Notes: generated by a model from the letters alone, not told the origin. Positions 31,844-42,392 are shown, counted from the first letter of the stretch. The stretch: DNA of 64,000 nt from Aspidapion aeneum (GCA_963576565.1 OY755045.1:5825477-5889476), one strand, 5' to 3'. Program-made: numbers and translations.

Positions 31844-32212
31844 TTATTTAAAATTTGTCACAAATTCTACTTCTAATAAAAAATATTTTGATGTTTGCTG
31901 CCACTTTGGCCCCTCCCTCCCGCAAATCCTGGATCTGCCACTGTCTATAATAAGAAGTTCAAATTAGGAAAGATAGAAAATGATTCTCATTCATTACGGT
32001 AATTAATTAAGAAAATCTATAATTAATATCCCTTTCTCAAACTTTGTTCGTGAGTTTACCTCAAATTTCAGAGCACCTGCGTCTTCTCCAGCCACAGCCG
32101 AACCACAGAGAAAATTAAGCTTGGGACAAGAAGAACTACATCCAAGAACAAGTTACAACATAAAGTGGGTATGACACAAAGACTTTGTACCTAGAAGATT
32201 GTTGCTCCTACC

Positions 32213-33790
32213 CAGTGGCGGCTGGTGATGTTATAAATAGGGGGGCAGAAATTTATATTGCATGGAAAAGGAGATTAAAAAACTAACCTAAACAATTTTA
32301 TTTTAGCATTTTACAAACAAGCAGTTACTTGGTGTAGTTTTTAGTTTATTTATTTATAGATAAAATCTATTCGCCCTTCTTTTACATGCGCAAAGTGCTT
32401 GGATTAGCACCAGTTTCAGACTCATCATGGTAATGTTTTGCCTATAGGCACTATTCAATTGGCACCTAATATCAATCTTGCCTAGCATAGAAAATTCTAT
32501 GTGGTTATTTAAATAAGTAGCACTTACTTTGTGTCTTTAACCTTTCACTAAAGTGCTAGAGATCACACCACAGTATTCATTCGTCTATGGATCACACATT
32601 CCTTTTGCCACCCACGCAACCGCACATTCAGTTTTCAGCGTCGTATAATATTTTATTACTTGCACTAAGATTTTGATTAATTTTTGGGATTTTTAGGTCC
32701 GGTCTATGTGGCCCTAAAGATTTTATTAGTAATCGAAGTTCATATGTCAACGTATTTAAATTTTCACAGTTAATTATGTAATCGACGGTATTTATTTCTG
32801 TTTTATAAACAAACGATGACAAAAACAATGACACGCAACCGGCAATGCTGCCCAAAAATTAAAACAAACTCATACTCATACACTAAGGATAGAACCGGCA
32901 TCGTGTAGAAGGGCAACGGAGCCCATAAATTAAAACAAACTCATACTCATACTCATACACTAAGGATAGGCGGCAGGGTAGTGCCGTGGTATGGTCGTCG
33001 GCTTCACATGCAGAAGGTACCAGGCTCGCGTCTCGAACGATGCAAAAACAGAAAAAAAAATCTGTCGCCCTGTCGCCGAGTTCCTTTTCAGCGTTCAACA
33101 GCCGTCATCGAATAAGCATGCGATGCGATGCACGCAAAAAATATAAGTCGACATTGAACATCGAAAATATACGCAGGTGTAGTCCAGGAGCCGACACGCA
33201 GCCAGCCGAGGAACCAGGGATAATAACCCAGGAGCCTGCTATAAGTGCTATATAGTCGGAACCAGGACGGCGCCAGCATAAATCTACAGTAGTCAACTCA
33301 CGACGACCACGACTGTTGCGCTGAAAAGGAAAGAAGTCTATCGTCTATAACCAAGTTCTGCTGGGACGATAGTCATGTTAGATAGATGCAAGTCTAACAT
33401 GTAGCAGGACCACCTTTCGGAAGGGGTGTAAAAGCGTGGGTCCACTGTGTATACTTGCTACGCAGTATAAAGATCCCTGCCCTCGACAAAGAGGAGTCAG
33501 GCAAAATTAAGTCCTCTTAGAGAAAGAAAACTTGCATCCTAAGGGGCACGTGCATCAGTTTGATATATGATGTACGGACAAATCGGGGTTTGCGAAAAGG
33601 GCGCGCCGTGTGCCTAGTCGCTAGACCAAAAATGGTCTCCCCACCACTACTACTACTACATACACTAAGGATAGAACCGGCATCGTGTAGAAGGGCAACG
33701 GACGTTACCGCACGATGATGATGGCCGACTTCAACTAAAACACACATTCCTCCCGCCCCCGCTTGAAAACATCCACCCATACCCCGCTAA
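32213..33790 (+). mobile_element. Family B element, hAT-like end, holding a SINE
   Basis: The left end CAGTGGCGGCTGGTGATGTT then ATAAATAGGGGGGCAGA matches, inverted, the end near 44500. The inner blocks TTTTGCCTATAGGCACTATT, CCATAGAATTTT-type sequence (complement), GTGCTTGGATTAGCACC and CGACGGTATTTATTTC are shared with 40300-40882. The right boundary is not defined; the last shared block is near GAAGGGCAACGGA (33690-33701). A short tandem duplication of AAACAAACTCATACTCATAC lies around 32865-32960. Confidence 0.6.
32970..33658 (+). mobile_element. tRNA-headed SINE with LINE-matched tail and 16-bp TSD
   Basis: The 16-bp duplication CATACACTAAGGATAG flanks it (32954-32969 and 33659-33674). The head (about 32970-33045) has the layout of a tRNA-derived promoter: GTGGTATGGTCGTCGGCTTC resembles box A and surroundings, and GGCTCGCGTCTCGAAC resembles box B. 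The body is unrelated to other repeats here. The tail GCGAAAAGGGCGC..TGTGCC then TAGTCGCTAGACC and (CTA)n matches the 3' end of the LINE at 24720-24796. Confidence 0.8.
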
Positions 33791-34040
33791 AAAACGGGTG
33801 AAATTGAAACCTTGCACCGCGCGGCGCTGCCGGCTTGTAATTGTTTACGCTAAAAAAGTTCACCCAATTAATTGCTTAATGTTAACCACAGATAATACAA
33901 AGAACTAGACAATCATGTCTAAAGGGAAGATTTAACTTTATTTAAATAAATCAATTAAAATTACTGTTTCTTGTCTAGTTTTTCAAAATTGGACATTACT
34001 GTGCGGAAATGTTTTCTGCATTACTGTGGAAAATGTGCGG
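33791..34040. other. No recognisable feature
   Basis: Short GC-rich piece (CGCGCGGCGCTGCCGGC) then AT-rich sequence; no element ends seen. Confidence 0.4.
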
Positions 34041-34921
34041 CCATTGAGTATACAGGGTGAGGAAAAAGTACCGGGACCCTAAATATCTTGATAACTAAGA
34101 GTTATTTGCAAAAATGGTCTAAATAAAAGTTTTAGGATTGAATTTGTTCTATTTGGTCGTGACATTGACATTGACGTATCTGTCAGCATTAGGAGTTTTT
34201 CGGAGGTCAACTTTAAAAATTTAAATGAAAACCATAATTTTTTCTTTTACCATTCGATGGAGAATAAAAATCTACGTTTAAAATGACATTGTAATTTTGT
34301 GTCAGAATGACATTTCGAAGAATATAAATTAAATAATTGTTCTTAAAGTGGCCTTAACACTTTAAAAAACTCGTAGATTATTTAATTACCCCTGTATTTT
34401 ATTATGCGTGTAGCTGTGACAATGACATTATATCTTAATATTGTGTCAAAACAAATCGCAAATTGTTTCTTGTTTGAAGGTCACTAAAACTTAAAACTAA
34501 TTATTTTATTTAATTATCCATTTATTTTTCAACGTCAGAAAATTATAATGTCATTTTAAACGTAGATTTTTATTCTCCATCGAATGGTAAAAGAAAAAAA
34601 TATGGTTTTCATTTAAATTTTTAAAGTTGACCTCCGAAAACTCCTAATGCTGACAGATACGTCAATGTCAATGTCACGACCAAATAGAACAAATTCAATC
34701 CTAAAACTTTTATTTAGACCATTTTTGCAAATAACTCTTAGTTATCGAGATATTTAGGGGTCCCGGTACTTTTTCCTCACCCTGTATAACCTATATAGAG
34801 GAGCCACCGGCGAGCTTTACCATATTGAGGGACAGATGGCGCTGAAATAAATTCGTCTGGTACGCAATTTATATGATAAAGCTCGCCAGTGGCTCCTTTA
34901 TATAGGTTATTTACTCAATGG
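34041..34921. mobile_element. Small palindromic MITE split by a palindromic TA element
   Basis: The outer ends CCATTGAGTA (34041) and TACTCAATGG (34912-34921) flank the inner pairing of AACCTATATAGAGGAGCCAC with GTGGCTCCTTTATATAGGTT. The flanks TGCGG...TGCGG repeat outside both ends. The 732-bp element at 34053-34784 was inserted at a TA in the left arm. Confidence 0.72.
34053..34784. mobile_element. Nearly complete palindromic TA element, 732 bp
   Basis: CAGGGTGAGGAAAAAGTACC at the left pairs with the complement GGTACTTTTTCCTCACCCTG at the right. TA flanks (34051-34052 and 34785-34786). The arms stay complementary through GACATTGACATTGACGTATC, GTTGACCTCCGAAAACTCC (right arm) and the CGTAGATTTTTATTCTCC block. 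The unpaired centre is around 34320-34540. Confidence 0.92.
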
Positions 34922-35402
34922 TGCGGCGAAGTAGAATTTTCTGCATTAAAAATAGAAAAAATATATTAAATATTATTTTCTAAACTTGGCTGCTTGACGA
35001 AGCTTCAATATTCTTTGCTGTACGTAAATGTACATAGCTTCTCGAGATACAAACAGTGTAGCTGTATCAGACAAGCCGCTTATTTCGTCTTGTGGCCTGT
35101 AGCGAGGTAACTAAGTAGCTAAGAAGCTATACGCGCTTACAGCTTGTTATTGAAGAGATGTAATTAAAAATTTATTTAAAAAAATGTACCTTTATCATAC
35201 GGTTCATAAAAAACAATGAAGCTGGGTTTATACATAAACATAGCATAACATAAGACAAAAAATTTTATCAAACGTGAAATTAAGTACCCGTGAATTTAAA
35301 AAATCAAACAAGTTTCGTGGCTAATCGGGTAAAAAAGAGTTTTTGTTTCTCTCATATTTTTCCGTGGGTAGCTTGAAAACTTAACCTCACGGGGGTCCAA
35401 GA
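34922..35402. other. No recognisable feature
   Basis: Mixed sequence. GTAGCTAAGAAGCTAT-like symmetry near 35115 is short. The final part (about 35320-35402) continues past the hAT-like insertion at 36215, so it and the right flank were once contiguous. Confidence 0.4.
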
Positions 35403-36214
35403 CAATGTTGCCACCCTCGACCCTGAGGTCTTCGGTAGAAGGCTTCAAGAAAAATCGGTAGATTTCGGTAGATTTTTTAATCATCTCAGCAAGCAGTGCT
35501 GAAGAACTATCGATAGTTTGGATTGATTTAGTAAGTAAATTGTATTTCTACGATTTGTTTTTACTGACAAAATACCAAAATTAAGAATTAAATAAAAAAA
35601 TTAGGTACATACTAGGGACCTATTGCAATAAAGCCAGGCACAAATTGTGCCGGGCACTATATTGACAGTTTCGCATTAAAAACTGACAGTTGATCTTTCA
35701 AAATTGACATACCAAAGTCGAATTTAGAAATCCAGTCGTTTATTTTCCATTAGTTCCGGCTCTTATAATACACAATGGCCTTATTTTTAAAAGAAAACAG
35801 CTGTTCTTATAATGTGAAACTGTCAATATAGTGCCCGGCACAATTTGTGCCTGGCTTTATTGCAATAGGTCCCTATTAGGTAGATAATATTATTAAAAAA
35901 ACCTCAGGGTTTATAATAGCGTGATCTTTAATGCCGCTTGCGGCTAAGTATATCGCAAAATCCAAGAGATGGCGCTATAAGTACACTTTGAAAAACAATG
36001 GCTGGAAATAAAATTTTTATTCTACAAAGGATCTTACATAAAAAGAATATTTTATTCATGGTGTTTTTTTTTTAATCGCGATTACGAGGCGTATAAAAAA
36101 AAACAAGTCTATATCGAAAAAAAATCGGTAGAAAACTATGGTAATTCGGTATATCATAAAGTAAAAGGCTAAATCGGTAGATCTACCGAAAAATCGGTAG
36201 AGGTGGCAACACTG
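35403..36214. mobile_element. hAT-like element, CAGTGTTGCCACC ends, perfect 8-bp TSD
   Basis: The left end CAATGTTGCCACCCTCGACC and right end complement CAGTGTTGCCACCTCTACCG are inverse copies. The 8-bp GTCCAAGA is on both sides (35395-35402 and 36215-36222). CGGTAGATTT-type repeats lie near both ends. No coding remnant. A TA MITE is nested inside. Confidence 0.88.
35613..35875. mobile_element. TA MITE with long inverted repeats (copy 3 of 3, best)
   Basis: TAGGGACCTATTGCAATAAA and AGCCAGGCACAAATTGTGCC at the left are mirrored by GGCACAATTTGTGCCTGGCT and TTATTGCAATAGGTCCCTA at the right. Complementarity runs for about 65 bp. The interior has the GACAGTTGATCTTTCAAAAT block. Confidence 0.93.
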
Positions 36215-36486
36215 GTCCAAGATCTAATGGACACCCAATAAGTGTTGACAGTTAACTGTTTCGTCCTTATGGGACTCCTCAGAACACTGCTTGGTCAATG
36301 TGACACTCTTGCGAAGTTAGTTAGACGGTTTTGCCTCTAATCCTATTTAAATAGTGAGAAAACTGTCGCAAGAAGTGCCATCTACCGAGATACGAGAGAA
36401 ACCAGAATAAGAGCAGGTGAAAATAAACTGCTATACATATCGATCAATGAAAAGATCGACTATAAATAAAATGAAACAAACTAGAA
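36215..36486. other. Unassigned; host sequence of the hAT-like insertion
   Basis: GGACTCCTCAGAACACTGC and CGCAAGAAGTGCCATCTACC are not seen elsewhere in the window. No frame with a known motif. It may be older host or retroelement sequence. Confidence 0.35.
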
Positions 36487-36562
36487 ATAATATTTTACCT
36501 AAAACTTTCGTGAAAATCGGTTCAGTGGTGCTAATGGGCTAGGAAGGTGGATCCATTTATTT
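36487..36562. mobile_element. Family A terminal fragment
   Basis: ATTTTACCTAAAACTTTCGTG and AAAATCGGTTCAGTGGTGCT (inverse of the core) are followed directly by GGGCTAGGAAGGTGGATCCA and TTTATTTT. A rearranged copy that lacks most of the interior. Confidence 0.65.
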
Positions 36563-36594
36563 TCATGTGGGGTTGGAGAAAAGGGGGACAAAAT

Positions 36595-36915
36595 GTAAGT
36601 ATCCCATTTTGTAACAAAACGGGATTTGAATATAAATGGTATTTTTGCCATTTATAAGTTTTTAAAGATTTTTAATTAAATATTGTTTTTGACATCGACA
36701 AGCAGTAATTATATGCAAGACTAGGTTAAGATTAAGTAAAATTTATGGCAACTCCGGCGACTTGTTTTTTGGCATATTTTCAGGTTCGTTGTATTTTAAT
36801 AAAAGTTGTATTCGGCTAATATGTCCTTTGAGCCACTAACATCAAAATAATTCATATTTTGTAACAGGAAACAATTTAGCTAAACTATTTTCAACTTTTA
36901 AAAAACACACTGTAT
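36595..36915 (+). repeat. Dispersed repeat, inverse copy at 52915-53255
   Basis: Shared inverted blocks: GTAACAAAACGGGATTTGAA, CCATTTATAAGTTTTTAAAG, TAAATATTGTTTTTGACAT, AATAAAAGTTGTATTCGGCT, TAATATGTCCTTTGAGC. The right end ...CACACTGTA mirrors TACAGGGTG at 52913, so a TA-type element end is likely. Class unknown. Confidence 0.75.
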
Positions 36916-37482
36916 GATTTTAATTTTATCGATTTTCTGAGTCCACGCATCTTTGAATTGCGGTGGTATGTTGTCTCTTTGTCTTTCTCGCCAATGCGAG
37001 AGAGTTTAAATTTCAGACCACGGCAATCAAGAATGTCTGTAGAGCAAGTGGCTTGTCTTGGACAAGAAAACCGTTAAAGAAAGATTAGATTTTAGACCAA
37101 TCAGCCAGCGGCAAGCTAAGAACGCCTAGAGAGCAGGATACTGAAACTTTCGAAAGTCGGGAGGGAGATCACTTTTTAGTTGCGCCTTGCTTAATTCGTT
37201 ACGCTTTCGTTCACACTTCTTAAGGGAGGTTTTATTTCAACTGGGGAAATTTGTCAATTACTTTAACATTGTAAAAAACTTTATTATTCATAATTATTTT
37301 ATTCTTTTCTTTTGAAGTTTATTAATTTTAAAGCTTTTAATTATTACTGTTTCCAGTGTTTTAAATAATGTTTTTATCTGTTTTATGGTTTTGTAACATC
37401 AAAATACAAACCATTCGTTGCCCTAAAATCGGCATTTTTAGTCAACAATATATCCCAAACCTAAGCAGTAATATTAAGTAAA
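36916..37482. other. Unassigned, with a GC-richer patch
   Basis: 37000-37170 is less AT-rich than the surroundings and matches no repeat seen here; a short CTCTCGC/GCGAGAG-type symmetry lies near 36990. No frame with a known domain. A promoter or exon of a host gene is possible but not supported. Confidence 0.3.
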
Positions 37483-37526
37483 TTAAACGTTGATTGAATG
37501 GTTTCACCCATTCAATCAACGTTTAA
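37483..37526. repeat. Perfect hairpin, 19-bp stem, 6-base loop
   Basis: TTAAACGTTGATTGAATGG at 37483-37501 is the exact complement of CCATTCAATCAACGTTTAA at 37508-37526, with loop TTTCAC. The pairing stops abruptly on both sides. Confidence 0.95.
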
Positions 37527-38128
37527 AATGTTGAGAAATATATATATTTACACCAAATATACAAAAGGTTTATAAAGCCTAAAAGTTTAAGAAGTGTAAA
37601 TATTTGAATACAAAAGCTTAATAGTAGTAAAAGTTGATATTCAATTAATAAATATAAGAAGTGAAAGTGTGAAGCTACAAGAAGAAAATTGAAAAGGTAT
37701 GTATGATTTTCCTACATTATTTTTACATTTGAGAAAAACGTTTATAGCATACTTTTCCTCCAAGAATCGTCAAATTCCCTTTCGAGAACAAATAAGTAAT
37801 AACATTTAATCTTTTTATAATTTATATAAGTTGTAGCCTAAATTGGTAGCTCACAACATTTAAGCCTTGGCCACTTGAGGTGACAGCACCACTGTCACAT
37901 ACTAGACCCCTGTTACAATTTTATAGGCTTTTTTCTCCTATTAAATGATCACTATTGCGTTCTTCATTTGGAATTAAGTTGGATAGATATGTTATCTTTT
38001 TGTTCTAGTTGTCAGTTTAAGCGATTTAGAACTCCATCATACTTTAATTTTAGTAAAAAGTTGACTTTGCCCGATTTCGCCTCGCCTACGGGGTTAAATG
38101 AAGTAACTATTCAAGAGAAGCAATATAC
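37527..38128. other. No recognisable feature
   Basis: AT-rich, with GTGACAGCACCACTGTCAC (short palindrome) near 37880. No coding signal. Confidence 0.45.
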
Positions 38129-38561
38129 TGTTACAAATTTAAGTTATTTAAATTTTATAGTTAGAATTTATTTAGGTTTAGTGTAGTATTAGATTGACGT
38201 ATTTTATGGTTGTATTCTTAATCTAGGTTTTAGTTGCGTTATCTGTGACAAACTGGTATGCGAACGGTCCGGTTCTAGAAAAGGTAGGAATAATTCCGAA
38301 TCGAACAAGGATGGAAAATTCTCGAATAGTAGGCAGCCCGTTATATATAGGGCCGGACGTCGTGCATCGGGCAGTCAGAGATAACCAATGGTAGTGATCG
38401 CTAGATGTTAACGCGAAGTTAATAGGCTTATTAAAGTAGTGAATTATTAGCAAGTTATTAGTAAATTTAAGTGTGTGTTTTTGTACATAATTTATGGGAA
38501 TAAATTGACGTATCGTTTTTAACAATTGCGAGTTTTAATTTGTCGTTGTGAACCCGTAACA
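38129..38561 (+). mobile_element. Solo LTR, 433 bp, 4-bp TSD ATAC
   Basis: Begins TGTTACAAATTTAAG and ends CCCGTAACA. ATAC is duplicated (38125-38128 and 38562-38565), a 4-bp duplication as in Gypsy-type elements. Inside, TATATATAG at 38342-38350 is followed about 20 bases later by GCAGTCAG (initiator-like), and AATAAA lies at 38499-38504, so the U3-R-U5 layout is visible. A near-identical copy in inverse orientation is at 56470-56902. No internal region or primer-binding site remains, as expected after LTR-LTR recombination. Confidence 0.93.
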
Positions 38562-38979
38562 ATACCTATTCAAGAGAATCAATATTTTTGTAGTTTTATT
38601 TATTACCAAGATTAAAATACTTATTTAAAAAATAAAAAGTTGTAATTAAAAAAAAATTCTAATTTTAAATTTAGTATTTACAAAATTTATAAAGAGTTAC
38701 AGTGACCTAGTCATCGCTGTTGACTCGCCTATACAACATAAAATACAACTTTTGGTGATGGTACCAAAAAAAATTAAAAAAAAGATTTTTTGGAGCAATT
38801 GGCGTATAGGTTACTAGGTATAACAAGGTACCCCGTTTTGCCCCAAAACACCAGGTAAATTCAAACTAAAATCATTTACAGAAAAGACTAATTTTGTGTG
38901 CAATGCGTTTAATTATGAATAGTATATAAAGCCACAAATTTTTAAATTTAAACAACATTTTGAAAATTCTGTAAAAAAT
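38562..38979. other. No recognisable feature
   Basis: AT-rich. The first 25 bases nearly repeat the sequence left of the LTR. GTATAGGTTACTAGGTATAA near 38805 is not paired. Confidence 0.4.
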
Positions 38980-39132
38980 ATACTTAAAATGAGTAAAAAG
39001 TAATGTGTCTATTATTTTTATCATCGAAATTACAACCACTGACTAATTCAATAAAATATATACCGTTTTTTAACAGAGAACGTCACCTAAAGTGCCCCCC
39101 CCCCCCGAGAAGCACCTCTGGATCCGCCCTTG
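38980..39132. mobile_element. Partial hAT-like MITE (family of 12064-12325)
   Basis: AAAATGAGTAAAAAGTAATG, ATCATCGAAATTACAACCAC, GAGAACGTCACCTAAAGTGC, a C tract and GAGAAGCACCTCTGGATCCG match the right two thirds of 12064-12325. The left end is missing or too diverged. Confidence 0.82.
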
Positions 39133-39476
39133 GCAACCACCAACTTAAGCTCAGCCGACCGGCACCATCATATTGCAGAGAGTTGAACCAGTCATGGGGA
39201 TAAAACATCTGATATTAAGAGGTTTTATTTTTGCACAGTTTGCGGAATCCTGTTTTACCCTCGTACCAAATTTTGTCCCTCTTTCCTCTACATTAAAAAT
39301 TTTTGAAAGTTCTGAAACTTATAATATTTCATAAGTAACTGGATAACCGCGATTTTGTTATTGGATTTTCTGGCGAAAATTAATAAAATTTCGGAGGAAA
39401 AGTGGCGAAAACTTTGAAATGAAATAACCAAGTTATGTCATTTAATAATAATTTTAGCCCTTTTTCTCATATATTA
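39133..39476. other. No recognisable feature
   Basis: Unassigned AT-rich sequence. Confidence 0.4.
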
Positions 39477-39661
39477 CAGTCGAATCTCTCTAACTCGAAC
39501 CTCTATAACTCGAACCCCTCTATAACTCGAACCTTTTAAGCGGTCCCTGCACTTTTTACATGTATTTTAACCTATATAACTCGAGTTTCTATAACTCGAA
39601 CTCTCCATAACTCGAACTGTTTTGGTTGTCCCTTCAGGTTCGAGTTATAGAGGTTCGACTG
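39477..39661. mobile_element. pogo-type MITE, 185 bp
   Basis: CAGTCGAATCTCTCTAACTC at the left and the complement of CAGTCGAACCTCTATAACTC at the right, with TA at 39475-39476 and 39662-39663. Inside are several tandem and inverse CTATAACTCGAAC motifs. No room for a transposase. Confidence 0.92.
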
Positions 39662-39663
39662 TA

Positions 39664-40299
39664 TATTAGTCCAGTCCTCCATCAAAGTTTCTTAATTTAG
39701 TTTAACTATGACAAAATGATGCTTGTTCTTTATGCTGTAAATGATTATTTGGCTAGTTATGATCCCAAAATGTGATATCCTTTTAAGCAATCATATAACG
39801 TAAAAAATGTTCTAAACCGACTTTTAAAAAGCAAACGAGAGAAAGAAAAACAAACGCTGAAATGTGTTTGATCATATTTTTGTTCTTGAAGCGGAATAAA
39901 ATGAAAATCCTTTTTTCTACAGCTGGTTCGACGGGAAAATGATGAAAATGTCAAATTATAAGGACCCGCCTGTTTTAAATCGGATTTAGAGAGATTTATT
40001 GTTACCTTTCGTCGAGAACGGTATAAACAGATTTAAGGATTTCAAAGTTTATTAAAAAGTATCGAAAAAATATAAAAAAATATAATAAAGTGTTAAGTGA
40101 ATTTATAAACTGCTTTGCTGTTTTTTTATAAATAAATAGAATAGAATAAATTATGGGCAATATTTTTTTATGCAGTGGAAGCAAAAAAAGCTTGCAAATA
40201 GTTATATTGGCAAATTGTTTGCAAAAAAATGTTTCGTAATATTTTTGGACTAGGACGTTTATTCTGGACTGCCCGTTAGGTGAGATAAGCGAAATGTTC
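39664..40299. other. No recognisable feature
   Basis: AT-rich. No element ends or coding signal. Confidence 0.45.
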
Positions 40300-41146
40300 A
40301 ACGGTGATCTTAAGCACAAAAACGTTCGTTGCCCTTCCCACGCGTTGCCGGTTCTATCCTTACTGAAGATGTATGAGTTTGTTTTGATTTGGGATAGGTC
40401 AGTAGATAAAAGCTTTGCCGGTCCCGTGTCCATTGTTTGTTTTCAAAATGGAAATAAATACCGTCGATTATATAATTAACTGTGCAAATTCAAATACGTT
40501 CACATATGAAATTCGATTACAAATAATTAACAAAGACCGGACCTACAAATCCTAAAAGTTAACCAAAATTTTAATGCAAGTGATAAAAAATTATACGATG
40601 CTGAAAACTGGTTGCTTTTGATGAAGTGATCCTGCGTGGGTGGCAAAGGGAATGTGTAATATCAAGCACTTTAGTGAAAAGTTAAAGACACAAAGTACGT
40701 GCTACTTATTTAAATAACCACATAGAATTTTCTATGCTAGGCAAGACTGATATTAGGTGCCAATTGAATAGTGCCCATAGGCAAAACATTACCGAACATA
40801 ATGAAAATGTGTCAAAAAATAGACATAAACCTAGTATCTTAATAGACTGTCTAAAATTCTGTGGGATTGTTGAGGTTGCTCCCCAGGTAGAAAGGGCACG
40901 TTTTTTAAACGTCAAAAACAGGTCATTTTTAATGAACATTGACGTCTCTAATCTGACGTGTATATGACCTTTAAATGACGTTCAAATGACACACCCAAAA
41001 TGACGTCATTTTTAGACGTTTTAAAGACGTCAGCAATATGACGTATTTGGGACCAAATCAGAACATAAGACACACACACAGACACAAACCTATTTATGAC
41101 TTTTTTTAAAGTCGTCTGAATATATGAAATATTCCCTGCAGTTAAG

Positions 41147-42392
41147 AACACTGAAGGAAGCTTAGACACCGAAGGTGACTCTTCTGTGACTAAGACCTGG
41201 AAGTACTGGAACAGGTACAGCGGTGTTCGTCTGTGAGGTACAGATCAAAATAGACCTATACCTAGACTTACATATCTCCACCTTGAAGCGAAAGAAGCCT
41301 CGAAGTTTGTCTTGATTTAATATTTAATTCATTTTTTATACGACTGTCTTGTAAAAGGGGGTTTTGCGCACGGAGAACACGATCTGAAAATGGCATTTTG
41401 CACACGCTGTGTGCAAAACGTTTTGCACACGCTTATGTCATTTTTGCGCACGCCTATGTCATTTCTGCATACGGGTCTCCCATCATTGTGATTTTTGTTG
41501 TTGTCACCCATCAACATAAGTTGGCTTAGTTCCGTAGCAACCGTCACTGCTCGTATGTTTTGTTGATTAGATACGTCAAAAAATTGTTGAATTTTTAAAG
41601 TTTTGTTGTAAAAATGTCGGAAATAAAAACAAGTTAAATTAAAATTTGATTTTTCTATCTTTATTAGCAGTCGTATAAAAAATATTGTAAAAAACTCGTT
41701 TGAAAACCTCTTTGCACACTCCCTCGACTTGTAGACTTCGGCTCGGTCTACCAAACTGTCTCGATCGTGGAGAACACTGAAGGAAGCTTAGACACAGAAG
41801 GTGACTCTTCTGTGACTAAGACCTGGAAGTACTGGAACAGGTACAGCGGTGTTCGTCTGTGAGGTACAGATCAAAATAGACCTATACCTAGACTTACATA
41901 TCTCCACCTTAAAGCGAAAGAAGCCTCGAAGTTTGTCTTGATTTAATATTTAATATATTTTGTATACGACTGTCTTGTAAAAGGGGGTTTTGCGCACGGA
42001 GACACGATCTGAAAATGGCATTTTGCGCACGCAAACGTTTTGCACAGGCTTATGTCATTTTTGCGCACGCCTATGTCATTTCTGCATACGGGTCTCCCGT
42101 CATTGTGATTTTTGTTGTTGTCACCCATCAATATAAGTTGGCTTAGTTCCGTAGCAACCGTCACTGCTCGTATGTTTTGTTGATTAGATACGTCAAAAAA
42201 TTGTTGAATTTTTAAAGTTTTGTTGTAAAAATGTCGGAAATAAAAACAAGTTAAATTAAAATTTGATTTTTCTTTCTTTATTAGCAGTCGTATAAAAAAT
42301 ATTGTAAAAAACTCGTTTGAAAACCTCTTTGCACACTCCCTCGACTTGTAGACCTTGCCTTCGGCTCGGTCTACCAAACTGTCTCGATCGTG
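41147..42392. repeat. Tandem duplication, two units of ~620 bp
   Basis: GAACACTGAAGGAAGCTTAG, ACCTGGAAGTACTGGAACAG, CATCTCCACCTT-type blocks, TAAAAGGGGGTTTTGCGCAC and the CCCTCGACTTGTAGAC block recur about 624 bp apart. The units differ by a few substitutions and short indels (for example CACACGCTGTGTGCAAAACG is shortened in unit 2). Unit 2 is followed by an inverse GTGTGCAAAGAGTCGTTTTC that could fold on GAAAACCTCTTTGCACAC. Confidence 0.9.

Larger units (their letters stand above)
31231..31943. mobile_element. hAT-like element carrying an RTE-like fragment
   Basis: The ends CAGTGGTGGATCCAGGAGGG and CCTGGATCTGCCACTG are inverse copies. The 8-bp flanks GCTATAAT and TCTATAAT agree at 7 of 8. 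The LINE fragment at 31333-31842 lies inside. The first 80 bp resemble the 30395 element (CCCTCTCAGACATAAA against CCCTCCCAGACATATA). Confidence 0.78.

Noticed and set aside
32970..33045. A functional tRNA gene
   Set aside because: The A/B-box-like layout is present, but no cloverleaf, anticodon stem or 3' acceptor pairing is clear. The 16-bp duplication and LINE-type tail show that it is a SINE head.
33088..33296. Short minus-strand frames over the SINE body
   Set aside because: Two overlapping frames with no known motif, inside a non-coding SINE. No support from codon use or context.
38223..38525. 100-codon minus-strand frame that recurs at 56505-56792
   Set aside because: Both lie inside the solo LTRs, antisense to LTR transcription. 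The apparent conservation is only because the LTR itself is repeated.
41329..42377. Two similar ~142-codon minus-strand frames (MVDRAE...)
   Set aside because: They are the same noncoding sequence in two units of a tandem duplication. No domain is recognisable, and indels between the units shift the frame without codon-aware pattern.
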